Source of the DNA: an uncultured Mailhella sp.
Lineage (GTDB): Bacteria; Desulfobacterota; Desulfovibrionia; Desulfovibrionales; Desulfovibrionaceae
DNA: 64,000 nt
Assembly (NCBI RefSeq): GCF_963931295.1
Contig: NZ_OZ007001.1
Location: forward strand, 682,001-746,000
Direction of reading: 5' to 3'
Part shown: in pieces, positions 44,943 through 55,948 of the stretch
Layout of the letters: each line of letters starts with the position of its first letter
Numbering within the stretch: position 1 is the stretch's first letter
Translations under genes and position numbers: made by a program
The notes under the pieces: generated by a model
The model's database searches: none
What the model saw: the letters and a program-made list of their open reading frames with translations, nothing else
Told to the model about the DNA's origin: nothing

Positions 44943-46082
44943 ATGAAGCTTTCCCGTGTGTTCGCCTCTGTGGCCATGGCCGCTCTGGCCTGTGGCCTCG
45001 CCTTCCCGGCTGCCGCTGCCGAGCCCGTCAAAATCGGCGTGTATCTGCCCCTCACCGGACAGAACGCCTTCGGCGGTCAGCTCGAGCTCGACGGCATCAA
45101 ACTGGCCCAGCAGGCCAACCCCAAAGTGCTCGGCCGCGACGTTGAACTCGTCGTCGTGGACAACAAGTCCGACAAGGTCGAAGCCGCCAACGCCGTGAAG
45201 CGCCTCGTGGAACGCGACAAGGTTTCCGCCTACATCGGCACCTACGGCTCCTCCCTGGCCATGGCCGGCGGCGAAGTCGGCGAAAAGGCCGGCGTGCCCG
45301 GCGTGGGCACCTCCTGCACCAGCCCCCTCGTCACCCAGGGCAAGAAGTACTACTTCCGCGCCTGCTTCATCGATCCCTATCAGGGCGCTGCCGCCGCTTC
45401 CTACGCCTACAAGACCCTCGGCATGAAAAAGGCCGCCATCCTCATGGACGTCGCCAACGACTACTCCGTGGGCCTGTGCAGCTTCTTCAAGCGCTCCTAC
45501 AAGAAGCTCGGCGGTCAGATCGTGGCCGACATGAAGTACAATTCCGGCGACCAGGACTTCACCGCCCAGCTCACCGAAATCATCAATCAGAAGCCCGACA
45601 TCGTGTTCATGCCCGCCTACTTCGCTGAAGGCGCCATCATCATGAAGCAGGCCCGCGAACTCGGCGGCACCTTCGTCATGATGGGCGCGGACGCCATGGA
45701 CAATCCCGACACCGTCAAGATCGGCGGCAAGGCCGTGGAAGGCTTCCTGCACACCACCTTCCCCTACGACGTCAACATGCCCAACATGAGCCCCGCCGCC
45801 AAGGCCTTCACCGACGCATGGAAGGCTGCCTATCCCGACAAGGATCCCAACGTGAACTCCGCCCTCGGCTACGTGTGCTACAACCTCATTCTCGACGCCA
45901 TCACCCGCGCCGGCTCCGACAACCCCGAAGCCATCACCAAGGCCCTCGCCGAAACCAAGAACTTCGCCACTCCCCTCGGCACGCTTTCCATCAACGCCAC
46001 GCATGACGCCGAACTGCCCGTCGGCATCATTCAGTACAAGAACGGCAAGCGCTCCTACATCGGCGAAGCCATCGCCGACTAA
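44943..46082 (+). CDS. livJ: Branched-chain amino acid ABC transporter substrate-binding protein
   Basis: 379 residues with a Sec signal peptide (VFASVAMAALACGLAFPAAAA, cleavage about 26) and a type I periplasmic binding fold: VKIGVYLPLTGQNAFGG, NAVKRLVERDKVSAYIG, and SLAMAGGEVGEKAGVPGVGTS. It captures leucine/isoleucine/valine or a related amino acid for the permease encoded next. ATG 44943 follows GGAGG. It is separated from livH by a hairpin (46096-46123), as is common for the highly expressed binding protein. Confidence 0.93.
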   Translation: MKLSRVFASVAMAALACGLAFPAAAAEPVKIGVYLPLTGQNAFGGQLELDGIKLAQQANPKVLGRDVELVVVDNKSDKVEAANAVKRLVERDKVSAYIGTYGSSLAMAGGEVGEKAGVPGVGTSCTSPLVTQGKKYYFRACFIDPYQGAAAASYAYKTLGMKKAAILMDVANDYSVGLCSFFKRSYKKLGGQIVADMKYNSGDQDFTAQLTEIINQKPDIVFMPAYFAEGAIIMKQARELGGTFVMMGADAMDNPDTVKIGGKAVEGFLHTTFPYDVNMPNMSPAAKAFTDAWKAAYPDKDPNVNSALGYVCYNLILDAITRAGSDNPEAITKALAETKNFATPLGTLSINATHDAELPVGIIQYKNGKRSYIGEAIAD

Positions 46083-46095
46083 TCTTCTCTGATCG

Positions 46096-46123
46096 AACGG
46101 CCGGAGCCTGGTCTCCGGCCGTT
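46096..46123 (+). terminator. Hairpin after livJ
   Basis: Perfect 11-bp stem AACGGCCGGAG/CTCCGGCCGTT with a 6-base loop; few T follow, so partial termination or 3'-end protection of livJ message is likely. Confidence 0.65.
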
Positions 46124-46264
46124 TCCGGCGCTCAGCGCCTCTTCCGCCCCACACGCATATTTCACCGCGCCCCGCTCCGTCTCCGACGGGCCGGCGTATT
46201 TTTATGAAGCCTCGCCGCACGGACACTCGTCCCTGCGCGGCGGCGCGGCCGGAAAGGGTTCCCT

Positions 46265-47158
46265 ATGAGTCTGGAATTATTCCTCCAACACTTTTTCAAC
46301 GCGCTGACGCTCGGTTCGCTGTACGGCCTCATCGCCATCGGCTACACCATGGTGTACGGCATCCTGCGCCTCATCAACTTCGCCCACGGCGACATCCTCA
46401 TGCTCGGCGCGTACTTCGTCTTCTACGGCACCACGCTCTTCTGTCTGCCCTGGCCCGCGGCCGTGGTGGTGTCCATTCTGGGTTCCGCCGCCCTCGGCGT
46501 CCTCATGGACAAAATCGCCTACCGCCCCCTGCGCGACGCTCCGCGCATTTCCGCGCTCATCAGCGCCATCGCCGTTTCCTTCTTCCTCGAAAGTCTGGCC
46601 GTGGTGGTCTTCACCGGTCTGCCCAGACCCGTGCATCAGCCCGAGTGGCTCATCAGCATCATCACCATCGGCGGCGCGCGCCTCATGCCCCTCACCCTCC
46701 TCGTGCCCGGCGTGACCGCCATACTCGTGGCCGCCCTGCTCTACGTCGTCTATCACACCAAGCCCGGCCTCGCCATGCAGGCCATTTCCAAAGACATCGA
46801 AACCACGCGCATGCTCGGCGTGTCCGTGGATAAAATCATAGCCCTCACCTTTGCCATCGGCTCCGCGCTTGCCGCGGCTTCCGGCATCATGTGGGCGCTG
46901 CGCTATCCGCAGATCAACCCCTACATGGGCGTGTTCCCCGGCTTCAAGGCCTTCATCGCCGCCGTGTTCGGCGGCATCGGCTCCATTCAGGGCGCAGTGA
47001 TCGGCGGCCTCATGCTCGGCTTCATTGAAATCATGGCCGTCGCCTTCTTCCCGGAACTCTCCGGCTACCGCGACGCCTTCGCCTTCATTCTGCTGGTCGT
47101 TGTCCTTCTGGTGAAGCCCACCGGCCTGTTCGGTGAAAAACAGAAGGAGAAGATCTGA
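46265..47158 (+). CDS. livH: Branched-chain amino acid ABC transporter permease LivH
   Basis: 297 residues, about eight membrane helices. GSLYGLIAIGYTMVYGILRLINFAHGDILMLGA is the LivH start pattern (see about 17-49) and AVFGGIGSIQGAVIGG the conserved late loop. It forms half of the membrane channel with LivM. Its stop overlaps the livM start by one base. Confidence 0.95.
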   Translation: MSLELFLQHFFNALTLGSLYGLIAIGYTMVYGILRLINFAHGDILMLGAYFVFYGTTLFCLPWPAAVVVSILGSAALGVLMDKIAYRPLRDAPRISALISAIAVSFFLESLAVVVFTGLPRPVHQPEWLISIITIGGARLMPLTLLVPGVTAILVAALLYVVYHTKPGLAMQAISKDIETTRMLGVSVDKIIALTFAIGSALAAASGIMWALRYPQINPYMGVFPGFKAFIAAVFGGIGSIQGAVIGGLMLGFIEIMAVAFFPELSGYRDAFAFILLVVVLLVKPTGLFGEKQKEKI

Positions 47159-48269
47159 TGTCGCTCTCGAAAGACTCTTCCTCCGCCGCGCGCAACAACA
47201 CCCTGACCGTGCTGGCCATCGCCCTGCTGTTCCTCTTTCTCTGGTGGGCCGACGGCAGCATGGCCGAAGACACCGGCCTCACCTTTCTGCCTTCGCCCCT
47301 CAACGGCTATGAAGTGCAGATTCTGAACCTCGTGGCCGTGTACGGCATTCTCGCCATTTCGCTCAACATCATTTACGGATTCACCGGCATGTTCTCGCTC
47401 GGCCACGCCGGATTCATGGCCATCGGCGCCTATGTCTCCGCCCTGTGCGTGCTCACGCCCGATCAGAAGGAAATGATGTGGATCATCGACGAAATCCTGC
47501 CTTCACTCGCCGCCCTGCACACGCCCTTCTGGTTCTCCGTGATTCTCGGCGGTCTCGTGGCCACCGTGTTCGCCCTCGTCATCGGCATTCCCGTGCTCAG
47601 GCTCGGCGGCGACTATCTCGGCATCGCCACCCTGGGTTTCTCGGAAATCATCCGCGTGCTCATCGTGAACGCCACCCCCATCACCAACGGCTCGCTCGGC
47701 ATCAAGGGCATTCCCTGCCACACAGACCTGTTCACAAGCTTCATCTGGCTGCTCGTGGTGGTGTTCTGCACCGTGCGCCTGCTCTCCAGCAACTTCGGCA
47801 ACGTGCTCAAGGCCGTGCGCGACGATGAAATCGCCGCTCAGGTCATGGGCATCAACGTGTTCCACACCAAGCTCTTCTCCTTCTGCCTCGGCGCGTTTCT
47901 CGCCGGCGTGGGCGGAGCCCTGCTCGGCAACCTCCTCACCACCATCGACCCCAAGATGTTCACCTTCCTGCTCACCTACAACATCCTCATGATCGTGGTG
48001 GCGGGCGGTCTCGGTTCCATTACCGGCAGCATCATCGGCAGCGTCATCATCACCGTGCTGCTCGAATGGCTCCGCGTGGTGGAAGAACCCATCAACCTCG
48101 GATTCGTGGAAATTCCCGGAATTCCCGGCATGCGCATGGTGGTGTTCTCCGTATGTCTGCTGCTCATCATCCTCTACCGCCGCGAAGGCATCATGGGCAT
48201 GCGAGAAATCACCTGGAACAGTCTGGCCGCCTTTTTTTCCCGCCTCGGCCGCAAGAAGGAGCGTAAGGC

Positions 48270-48273
<4 letters not shown>
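47158..48273 (+). CDS. livM: Branched-chain amino acid ABC transporter permease LivM
   Basis: 371 residues with many membrane helices. SLNIIYGFTGMFSLGHAGFMAIGAY and GGDYLGIATLGFSEIIRV are LivM hallmarks (about 65-90 and 150-170). It pairs with LivH. The extra N-terminal ~40 residues include one more membrane segment. The stop overlaps livG by 4 bases. Confidence 0.95.
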
Positions 48274-49767
<1,494 letters not shown>

Positions 49768-49875
49768 AGAGAAAGGCAGAAAAGACAGAAAAGGCAGGAA
49801 AGGCATGCGGGGGAAATAATTCCCCCCGCGCCCCCCTGTTTCTGCCTCCAGGCTTCGCCGGTTCGGCAGGACAGC
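49768..49875 (+). repeat. Dispersed terminator repeat after livF
   Basis: Purine array of AAGGCAG-like units, hairpin GCGGGGGAA...TTCCCCCCGC (49807-49829), CCCCCCTGTTTCTGCCTCC and a tail containing GCTTCGCCGGTTCGGCAGGACAG-like sequence. It matches, inverted, the right end of the elements at 230-957 and 30224-30771. The remainder up to 50108 has no gene that can be supported. Confidence 0.75.
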
Positions 49876-50108
49876 GTGAACGGGACGATTATGCCCGGAG
49901 CCGGGGCGAGGGAGAGAGTGCAGGCAAAAGGAGCGCCTCCCAACGCTCTGGGGCCCCGGGCGACGTCAGGAGCCCGGCCGACGGGCATAAGCAGGCGGGA
50001 TTCACTCCCGTCGTTAAACGCAATGCCCGTCGTGCAAGTGATGCAGGCCGTAAAGCGTGACTTGCGAAAACGAAACTGCGTGCTCTCCGGGAGTCTTTCG
50101 ACAACCTG

Positions 50109-50594
50109 CTACGGCATGTAAAAGATGACTGCCTGACCCTCCGCCGCAGCGTCGTCAAAAAAGTCTTTCATGTCGGAAAGATAGCTCCACACGTAATCGA
50201 AGAACTCGTCCTCGTTCTCCTCTTCCGTCACGGGATAAATGTTCTGATCCAGCATGTCGCTGACGCTGAACCTGCCCCGAACGTCCTCCCAGGTGAGATC
50301 TTCCAGCGCGGCGGCCAGTTCCTTCACGTCGCCGGGAGCAATGAGTCGGGCGGCAAATTCGTCGTCATCGTCAAAAAGCGTGTTGCCGCTCAGCACCAGA
50401 CGGCTGAACACATTGTCGGGATCGCCCCCGGACGCCGCGCCGTTGAGCGTAAACTGAATGGCGTGCCACGCTCTGTCCACGTCCAGCACATGATCCTCGT
50501 CGGCATCGACGACGTCCGCAAGATCAAGCACTCCGCGGCGTATCTCATCCACGGTGTACTCGTCCGTTCTGAAATAGTTTCCCGTCATGGCCAT
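50109..50594 (-). CDS. DUF1877 (YfbM-like) family protein
   Basis: 161 residues, the normal length for DUF1877. The N-terminus (MTGNYFRTDEYTVDEIRRGV) and the DVDRAWHAIQFTLNG segment are diagnostic of the family. It is very acidic and has no membrane segment, so cytoplasmic. The function of the family is unknown. ATG 50594 follows AAGGAG with 6-base spacing, so the longer frame upstream is not used. Stands alone. Confidence 0.85.
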   Translation of the reverse strand: MAMTGNYFRTDEYTVDEIRRGVLDLADVVDADEDHVLDVDRAWHAIQFTLNGAASGGDPDNVFSRLVLSGNTLFDDDDEFAARLIAPGDVKELAAALEDLTWEDVRGRFSVSDMLDQNIYPVTEEENEDEFFDYVWSYLSDMKDFFDDAAAEGQAVIFYMP

Positions 50595-51405
50595 AGGATG
50601 CTCCTTTATCATCCGCTGTCGTCCGCGTCGAAAAGGCCGTTGCGCAGGGCCGAACGCCTCGAATGCCGCCGAAACCGCGCCCGACGCTTCGTCGGAGCGC
50701 ATCGAAAAGCGCGCCCGAACGGCCCCGAAGAGAACCGAAACGTCGGAACCCGACCGTCTCGCCTGAGCCGCGGACTGCTCGAAGCCGAAGCGCTTCCCGC
50801 TCTCGCCCTGGATCCGAAACGACACCCGAAGCGCCGCCGGACTTTTGCCCTGAGCCTCAGCCGGCCCCTCGCACCTTTTCACGCGTGGCCCCGGACGCCC
50901 TGGCCTCGCACCTGCCCCGGAACCGCCTGCACAAAACGCGCGACTCCCTTACCGACTGTGGTAAAATCTCATGTATTTTCCGTCAATACCCGCCGCGCTT
51001 TTTGCCGGCTCTTTCCGCCACTCCGCGCAAGGCTCACCCGCCTCTGCAACGCCTGCCGAGTTCAACGTCGTGCGCCCATCCGCCCCGACGTATCCCCCGT
51101 CCGACCGGCTGCGCGCGATTTTCCCCGTCCGTCGCGCGGGGCCCTGCGCGACTCCCGCCCGCACAGTCTCCGCTCCGCCCCTCCGTGCAGTCGCTCCGGC
51201 TTCGCGCCCGCACAGCCCCGCAACTTTTCCGGTCACGCCGCTACTCCTCCCTTTTCCCGAAAATCGATGAAAACTTGACAGAAGCGCCCGTTAAAGCTCT
51301 TTTGTTCTCTGGCCGCACCAGCCTCCTCCGCCGAGCGCCCCGCAAACGGGTTCGCGCCGCGCGGCCACGCTCAACGGGGGCTGCCTTCCCCCATCAGGAT
51401 TGCCT
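50595..51405. other. Intergenic stretch before znuA
   Basis: About 810 bp between divergent genes. Frames here are Arg/Pro/Ser-rich shadow frames; no gene is supported. A short inverted repeat TTACC-GACTGT-GGTAA lies near 50949-50964, and TTGACA (51275-51280) with a 17-base spacer and a poor -10 TCTTTT may be the znu promoter. Neither can be called a Zur site with confidence. Confidence 0.45.
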
Positions 51406-52308
51406 ATGAAAATCTTTTTTTCTCTTCTGCTCTGCCTTGCGCTGAGTCTGCCTTCGTCCGCTTCCGCCGCCGCGCGTGAAGTTTCGGCTTCCGTGTTTCC
51501 CGTGTGGCTGCTGCTTCGGCAGGTCGCCAGGGACGTGCCCGACGTCACCGTTTCCCTGCTGCTTCCCGCCGGCACCGGCTGCCCTCACGACTACTCCATG
51601 ACGCCGCAGGATCGGCGCGCCCTGGCCCGGGCCGACGTGCTCGTCGTCAACGGTCTCGGCCTCGAAAGCTTTCTCGGCGAACCGGGCCGCGTGTCTCAGC
51701 TCATGAAGCCGGGCTCGAGCGTCATCGACATTTCGAGCCGCGTGGGCGACCTGCTGGCCGACGATGAAGACGATCACGCCGATCACGGCAAGAACCCGCA
51801 CACCTTCGCGAGCCCGTCCATGATGGCCCGCATGGCCGTTTCGCTGGCCGATCAGCTCGCCGAAGCCGACCCTGAACACTCGGCCCTCTACCGCGCCAAC
51901 GCGGAGCGCGTCAAAACCTCGCTCGACGCCCTCGCCGCCGACTTCGCCGCTCTGGGACAAGCTTTCGCGGGCCGCGGCGTGGCGGTGCAGCACAACGTGT
52001 TCAGCTATCTTGCCCGCGACACGGGCCTGAACGTGGACGCCGTAATTCAGCCCCACGAAGGTCAGGAACCCTCCGCAAGGCAGATGCTTGATCTTGTGCG
52101 CACGCTGCGCGAAAAGCACTCGGCGGCCGTCATCACCGAACCGCAGTACCCCGCCCGCACCGGGCAGACGCTGGCCGCCGAAGCGGGCATTCCCTGCCTG
52201 TCGCTCGATCCCGTGGCGGGCGGCCCCGCCGACGCCCCCGCCGACTACTATGAACAAGTGATGCGCGACAATCTGCGCACGCTGGAGAACGCGCTTGGAA
52301 AACGATAA
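51406..52308 (+). CDS. znuA: Zinc ABC transporter substrate-binding protein
   Basis: 300 residues with a signal peptide (IFFSLLLCLALSLPSSASA). It is a cluster A-I metal-binding protein: candidate ligands are H61 in GCPHDYSMTP, H132 in NPHTF and H196 in VQHNVF, with an aspartate near the end (LDPV). A short His/Asp loop DDEDDHADHGKNPH precedes H132, as in zinc-binding ZnuA proteins. ATG 51406 follows AGGATT. Zinc is favoured over manganese because a third histidine replaces the glutamate of Mn proteins. Overlaps znuC by 14 bases. Confidence 0.9.
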   Translation: MKIFFSLLLCLALSLPSSASAAAREVSASVFPVWLLLRQVARDVPDVTVSLLLPAGTGCPHDYSMTPQDRRALARADVLVVNGLGLESFLGEPGRVSQLMKPGSSVIDISSRVGDLLADDEDDHADHGKNPHTFASPSMMARMAVSLADQLAEADPEHSALYRANAERVKTSLDALAADFAALGQAFAGRGVAVQHNVFSYLARDTGLNVDAVIQPHEGQEPSARQMLDLVRTLREKHSAAVITEPQYPARTGQTLAAEAGIPCLSLDPVAGGPADAPADYYEQVMRDNLRTLENALGKR

Positions 52309-53098
52309 CTCTCCCGCCATCGTCTTTGATCATGTCAGCGTGACGCGCAGCGGTCTCAACATTCTCGATGGGGTGAACGCCGCCGTGCCCCGCGGCAGCT
52401 GCACCGTGCTCATCGGGCCCAACGGCGCGGGCAAGACCACGCTGCTGCTCGCCCTGCTCGGCGAAGTGGGCTACCGCGGAAGCATCACGCTCGGCGGAGG
52501 CAAGGGCCTGCGCATAGGCTACGTGCCGCAAAAGCTTGTGCTCGACAGAGGCATGCCCTTCACCGTGGCCGAATTTCTTTCCATGGGCGTGCAGAAGCGC
52601 CCCCTGTGGCTGGGCATTTCCCGCGCGGCCAAAAAACAGGCCCTCGAACTGCTCGACGAAGTTCACGCCGCCCACCTCATCCGCCGCCGCGTGGGCACGC
52701 TCTCCGGCGGCGAAATGCAGCGCGTGCTGCTCGCCCTGGCACTGCAGCAGAATCCCGAACTGCTGGTGCTCGACGAACCTTCCGCCGGCGTGGACTTTGA
52801 AGGCGGAAGACTCTTCTGCGAACTGCTCGACGATCTGCGCAAAAGTCAGGGCTTCACGCAGATCATGGTCAGTCACGATCTCGGCATGGTGGCTCATCAC
52901 GCCACCTGCGTGATCTGCCTCAAGCGCCGGGTCATCGCTCAGGGGCCGCCCGCCGAAGTGCTGAACGGTCGCGTGCTTCAGGAGCTGTTCGGCATGCACA
53001 TGGGCCTCATCTGCGCGCAGGATCATCTGCACGCCATGCCCAAACCCGACGCCGCCCCCGCGGCGCAACCGCTCAGCGGAGAACCTCGCCATGACTGA
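52295..53098 (+). CDS. znuC: Zinc ABC transporter ATP-binding protein
   Basis: 267 residues with Walker A GPNGAGKTT, signature LSGGEMQRVLLALAL and Walker B LLVLDEPSAGVDF. It starts with TTG at 52295 inside znuA with CTGGAG upstream. It energises import through ZnuB. Overlaps znuB by 8 bases. Confidence 0.93.
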   Translation: MENDNSPAIVFDHVSVTRSGLNILDGVNAAVPRGSCTVLIGPNGAGKTTLLLALLGEVGYRGSITLGGGKGLRIGYVPQKLVLDRGMPFTVAEFLSMGVQKRPLWLGISRAAKKQALELLDEVHAAHLIRRRVGTLSGGEMQRVLLALALQQNPELLVLDEPSAGVDFEGGRLFCELLDDLRKSQGFTQIMVSHDLGMVAHHATCVICLKRRVIAQGPPAEVLNGRVLQELFGMHMGLICAQDHLHAMPKPDAAPAAQPLSGEPRHD

Positions 53099-53954
53099 TC
53101 TTTCCTGGCTTTTCCATCTGGCCTCCCTCTTCCCCCTGGACGGCATGGACATGCGCTTCATGCAGCAGGCCCTCGTGGCCCTCGTGCTGCTCGCTCCCAT
53201 GACCGCCGCCCTCGGCGTGCAGGTGGTCTATTACCGCATGGCCTTCTTCTCCGACGCCGTGGGGCATTCCGCCTTTGCAGGCGTGGCCATCGGTCTGGTG
53301 CTGGGCGTGAATCCGCACATTTCCATGCCGCTGTTCGGTCTGGCCGTGGGGCTTGTCATCATGTTCATGCAGCGCTTCAGCGCCCTGCCTTCCGACACCG
53401 TGATCGGCGTGGTCTTCTCCGCCGTGGTGGCCGGAGGTCTGGCCGTGGTGAGCCGCAACAACACCATTGCGCGCGATCTTCAGCAGTTCCTCTACGGCGA
53501 CATCCTCACCATGACGGAAACCGACATCTGCTGGCTGCTTGCGCTCTTCGTCCTCTTCGTGATCTTCCAGGCATGCGCCTTCAACCGCCTGCTCTACGCA
53601 GGCACAAGCGGCATCATCGCCCGGGCGCACCGCGTGCCCGTGGCCCTCTTTGAATACCTCTTTGCCGCCCTGCTCGCCCTCGTGGTCATGTTCTCGGTGT
53701 GGGGCGTGGGCGTGCTGCTCGTCACGGCCATGCTCATCGTGCCCGCGGCCGCGGCACGCAACTTCGCCTCCAGCGCGGGCGGCATGTTCTGGTGGGCCAT
53801 TCTCGTGAGCCTCACCTCCGCCGTGGCCGGGCTCTGTCTTTCCGTCCAGCCCTGGATGGGAACCGCCACCGGCGCCACCATCATTCTCGTCAGCTGCGCC
53901 TGGTTCGTCGTGAGCGTAGTGGTTTCCGCCGCGCGCAACGAACGACAGGTCTGA
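53091..53954 (+). CDS. znuB: Zinc ABC transporter permease
   Basis: 287 residues, about seven to eight helices of the ABC-3 permease family; FFSDAVGHSAFAGVAIG (about 51-67) is the conserved loop. Forms the inner-membrane channel for zinc with ZnuC. The operon ends in a terminator at 53998-54034. Confidence 0.93.
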   Translation: MTDLSWLFHLASLFPLDGMDMRFMQQALVALVLLAPMTAALGVQVVYYRMAFFSDAVGHSAFAGVAIGLVLGVNPHISMPLFGLAVGLVIMFMQRFSALPSDTVIGVVFSAVVAGGLAVVSRNNTIARDLQQFLYGDILTMTETDICWLLALFVLFVIFQACAFNRLLYAGTSGIIARAHRVPVALFEYLFAALLALVVMFSVWGVGVLLVTAMLIVPAAAARNFASSAGGMFWWAILVSLTSAVAGLCLSVQPWMGTATGATIILVSCAWFVVSVVVSAARNERQV

Positions 53955-53997
53955 CGCGCCAGACCGCCCGTCCGCGCATCGTTTTCGGATGTTCTGC

Positions 53998-54034
53998 AAA
54001 AGCGCCTTCGGCTGCGGTCGGAGGCGCTTTTTTT
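53998..54034 (+). terminator. Terminator after znuB
   Basis: Stem AAGCGCCT/AGGCGCTT followed by T7. The stretch 54035-54411 after it holds no further clear element except the ribosome site of the next gene. Confidence 0.88.
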
Positions 54035-54411
54035 GCCGGACTTTGCGCCTTCCGTCCGAAACGAAGGCCGGACTAAAAAAATGTTCCTATTCGGGAAGAC
54101 AGGACAAAATATTTCAAGAATGCCAGACAACGTTGAACAGCAAGGCCCCGCGCCTGTTGTCGCGACGCAACTTCACGGGAATCCTTTCCGCGCGCAGGGC
54201 GCGGACTTGATGTTTCCCTGCAACTCGTTACACTTGTTCTGCCGAAACGGGCACAACAGCACCGCCTCAACGGCGTTCCGCAACGTGAGCGTCGTCACAT
54301 TTCATCATCCGCACGGGCGGCACGGCCGCATTTGCTTCCCGGCCGCGCCCCGACCTCCACGGAAGGCGCGTTGCCCGTTATCGCTCTGACACCATAAAAG
54401 GAGATTTGCCT

Positions 54412-55680
54412 GTGGGACATCACCTCATGCTTGAAAAGCAGTCCGCCTACGGACGAATGATCGACCGACTCAACCGCTTTCCTCAGGGTGCGCCGGAATC
54501 AAAGACGCTGTACTCCATCCTGAAGATGCTCTTCACGGAAAAGGAAGCCGACCTTGTGGCCCAGATGCCCATCAAGCCCTTCACCGCGGCCGATGCGGCG
54601 AAGCGCTGGAACATGTCGGAAACGGAAGCGCACAAGATTCTGGACAACCTCGCGAGCCGCGCCATGCTCGTGGACATGGACAATCACGGCGAACAGATGT
54701 ACTGCCTGCCCCCGCCCATGGCCGGATTCTTTGAATTTTCCATGATGCGCGTGCGCCAGGACATTGATCAGAAAACCCTCGCCGAACTCTTCAATCAGTA
54801 CATCAACGTGGAAGAGGACTTCATGCGCGAGCTCTTCGTCACCGGCGACACGGGCCTCGGCCGCGTGTTCGTGCAGGAGCCCACGGTGAAGGAACCCTAC
54901 GCCATGGAAATTCTCGACTGGGAAAAGGCCACCCACGTCATTGAAACGGCTTCCCAGTGCGGCATAAGCATGTGCTACTGCCGCCACAAGAAACAGCACC
55001 TCGGCACGGCCTGCGACGCCCCCATGGACATCTGCATGACCTTCAACACCGCCGCGCATTCGCTCATCAAGCACGGCCACGCCCGCGAAGTGAGCAAAAG
55101 CGAGTGCATGGAACTGCTGCATCAGGCCTGGGAACACAACCTCGTGCAGTTCGGTGAAAACGTCCGCCAGGGCGTGAACTTCATCTGCAACTGCTGCGGC
55201 TGCTGCTGCGAAGCCCTCGGCGCGGTCAAGCGCTTCCAGATGACGCAGACCATCCATTCCAACTTCATCATGCAGAGAAACGAATCGGCCTGCGTGAACT
55301 GCGGACGCTGCGTCCAGCTCTGCCCCGTGAACGCCCTCACCATGGAGCGCGACGCCGAAGGTCATCGGCACATCGAGTTCAACGCCGAACTGTGCCTCGG
55401 CTGCGGCGTATGCACGCGCGGCTGCAACCACGGAGCCATTACCCTGGTGCCCCGTCCCGAACGCACGATCACGCCTCTGAACACCACCCATCGCGCCGTG
55501 GTCATGGCCACGGAACGCGGCAACCTGCAGGATCTCATCTTCGACAACCGCATGCTCTTCAGCCATCGCCTGCTCGCCGGCGTGCTCGGCGCGATTCTGA
55601 AGATGCCCGCCGTGAAGCGCTCGCTTGCCCAGAAGCAGCTCAAGTCCCGCTTCATCGAAAAGATCTGCGAAAGAATCTGA
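54412..55680 (+). CDS. Iron-sulfur protein with N-terminal winged-helix-like region and C-terminal double ferredoxin
   Basis: 422 residues. Residues about 45-95 (FTAADAAKRWNMSETEAHKILDNLASRAMLVDM) look like a winged helix. The middle has cysteine clusters MCYCRH and ICNCCGCCCEAL. The C-terminus has two [4Fe-4S] motifs, CVNCGRCVQLCP and CLGCGVCTRGC. I know this architecture as 4Fe-4S dicluster proteins of anaerobes without an established function; an electron carrier or redox-sensing regulator are both possible. GTG 54412 has AGGAG 8 bases upstream; TTG 54406 is too close. Monocistronic, with a strong terminator. Confidence 0.8.
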   Translation: MGHHLMLEKQSAYGRMIDRLNRFPQGAPESKTLYSILKMLFTEKEADLVAQMPIKPFTAADAAKRWNMSETEAHKILDNLASRAMLVDMDNHGEQMYCLPPPMAGFFEFSMMRVRQDIDQKTLAELFNQYINVEEDFMRELFVTGDTGLGRVFVQEPTVKEPYAMEILDWEKATHVIETASQCGISMCYCRHKKQHLGTACDAPMDICMTFNTAAHSLIKHGHAREVSKSECMELLHQAWEHNLVQFGENVRQGVNFICNCCGCCCEALGAVKRFQMTQTIHSNFIMQRNESACVNCGRCVQLCPVNALTMERDAEGHRHIEFNAELCLGCGVCTRGCNHGAITLVPRPERTITPLNTTHRAVVMATERGNLQDLIFDNRMLFSHRLLAGVLGAILKMPAVKRSLAQKQLKSRFIEKICERI

Positions 55681-55714
55681 CGGTCGCGCCGAAAGGCGCT
55701 TTTCTCCAGAATAA

Positions 55715-55750
55715 GGCGGATGCAGCGCATGTTGCATCCGCCTGTTTTAT
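55715..55750 (+). terminator. Terminator after the iron-sulfur gene
   Basis: Perfect 10-bp stem GGCGGATGCA/TGCATCCGCC with an 8-base loop followed by TGTTTTATTT. The DNA from here to 55948 has no gene. Confidence 0.88.
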
Positions 55751-55948
55751 TTGACGAGAAAAAACGCCGATCCGGCGCTCAGGGAAGCCGAGGACGCGTA
55801 TCGGGGAACAGGGAAAGTCAAAAGAAGAAACGCGCGTTGTCCGCGCCCGGTGCGACTTTGAAAAGAACAGCCTGCCTGCGTTCCGCCGACGCTGGATTTG
55901 GCCGCCTCCGACGCGGTCTCCCGAAGCTCGACGCCCGTCTGCGGACGC

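Noticed and set aside
53955..54411. tRNA or small RNA gene in the gap before the iron-sulfur gene
   Set aside because: No cloverleaf, no conserved T-loop sequence and no terminator apart from that of znuB.
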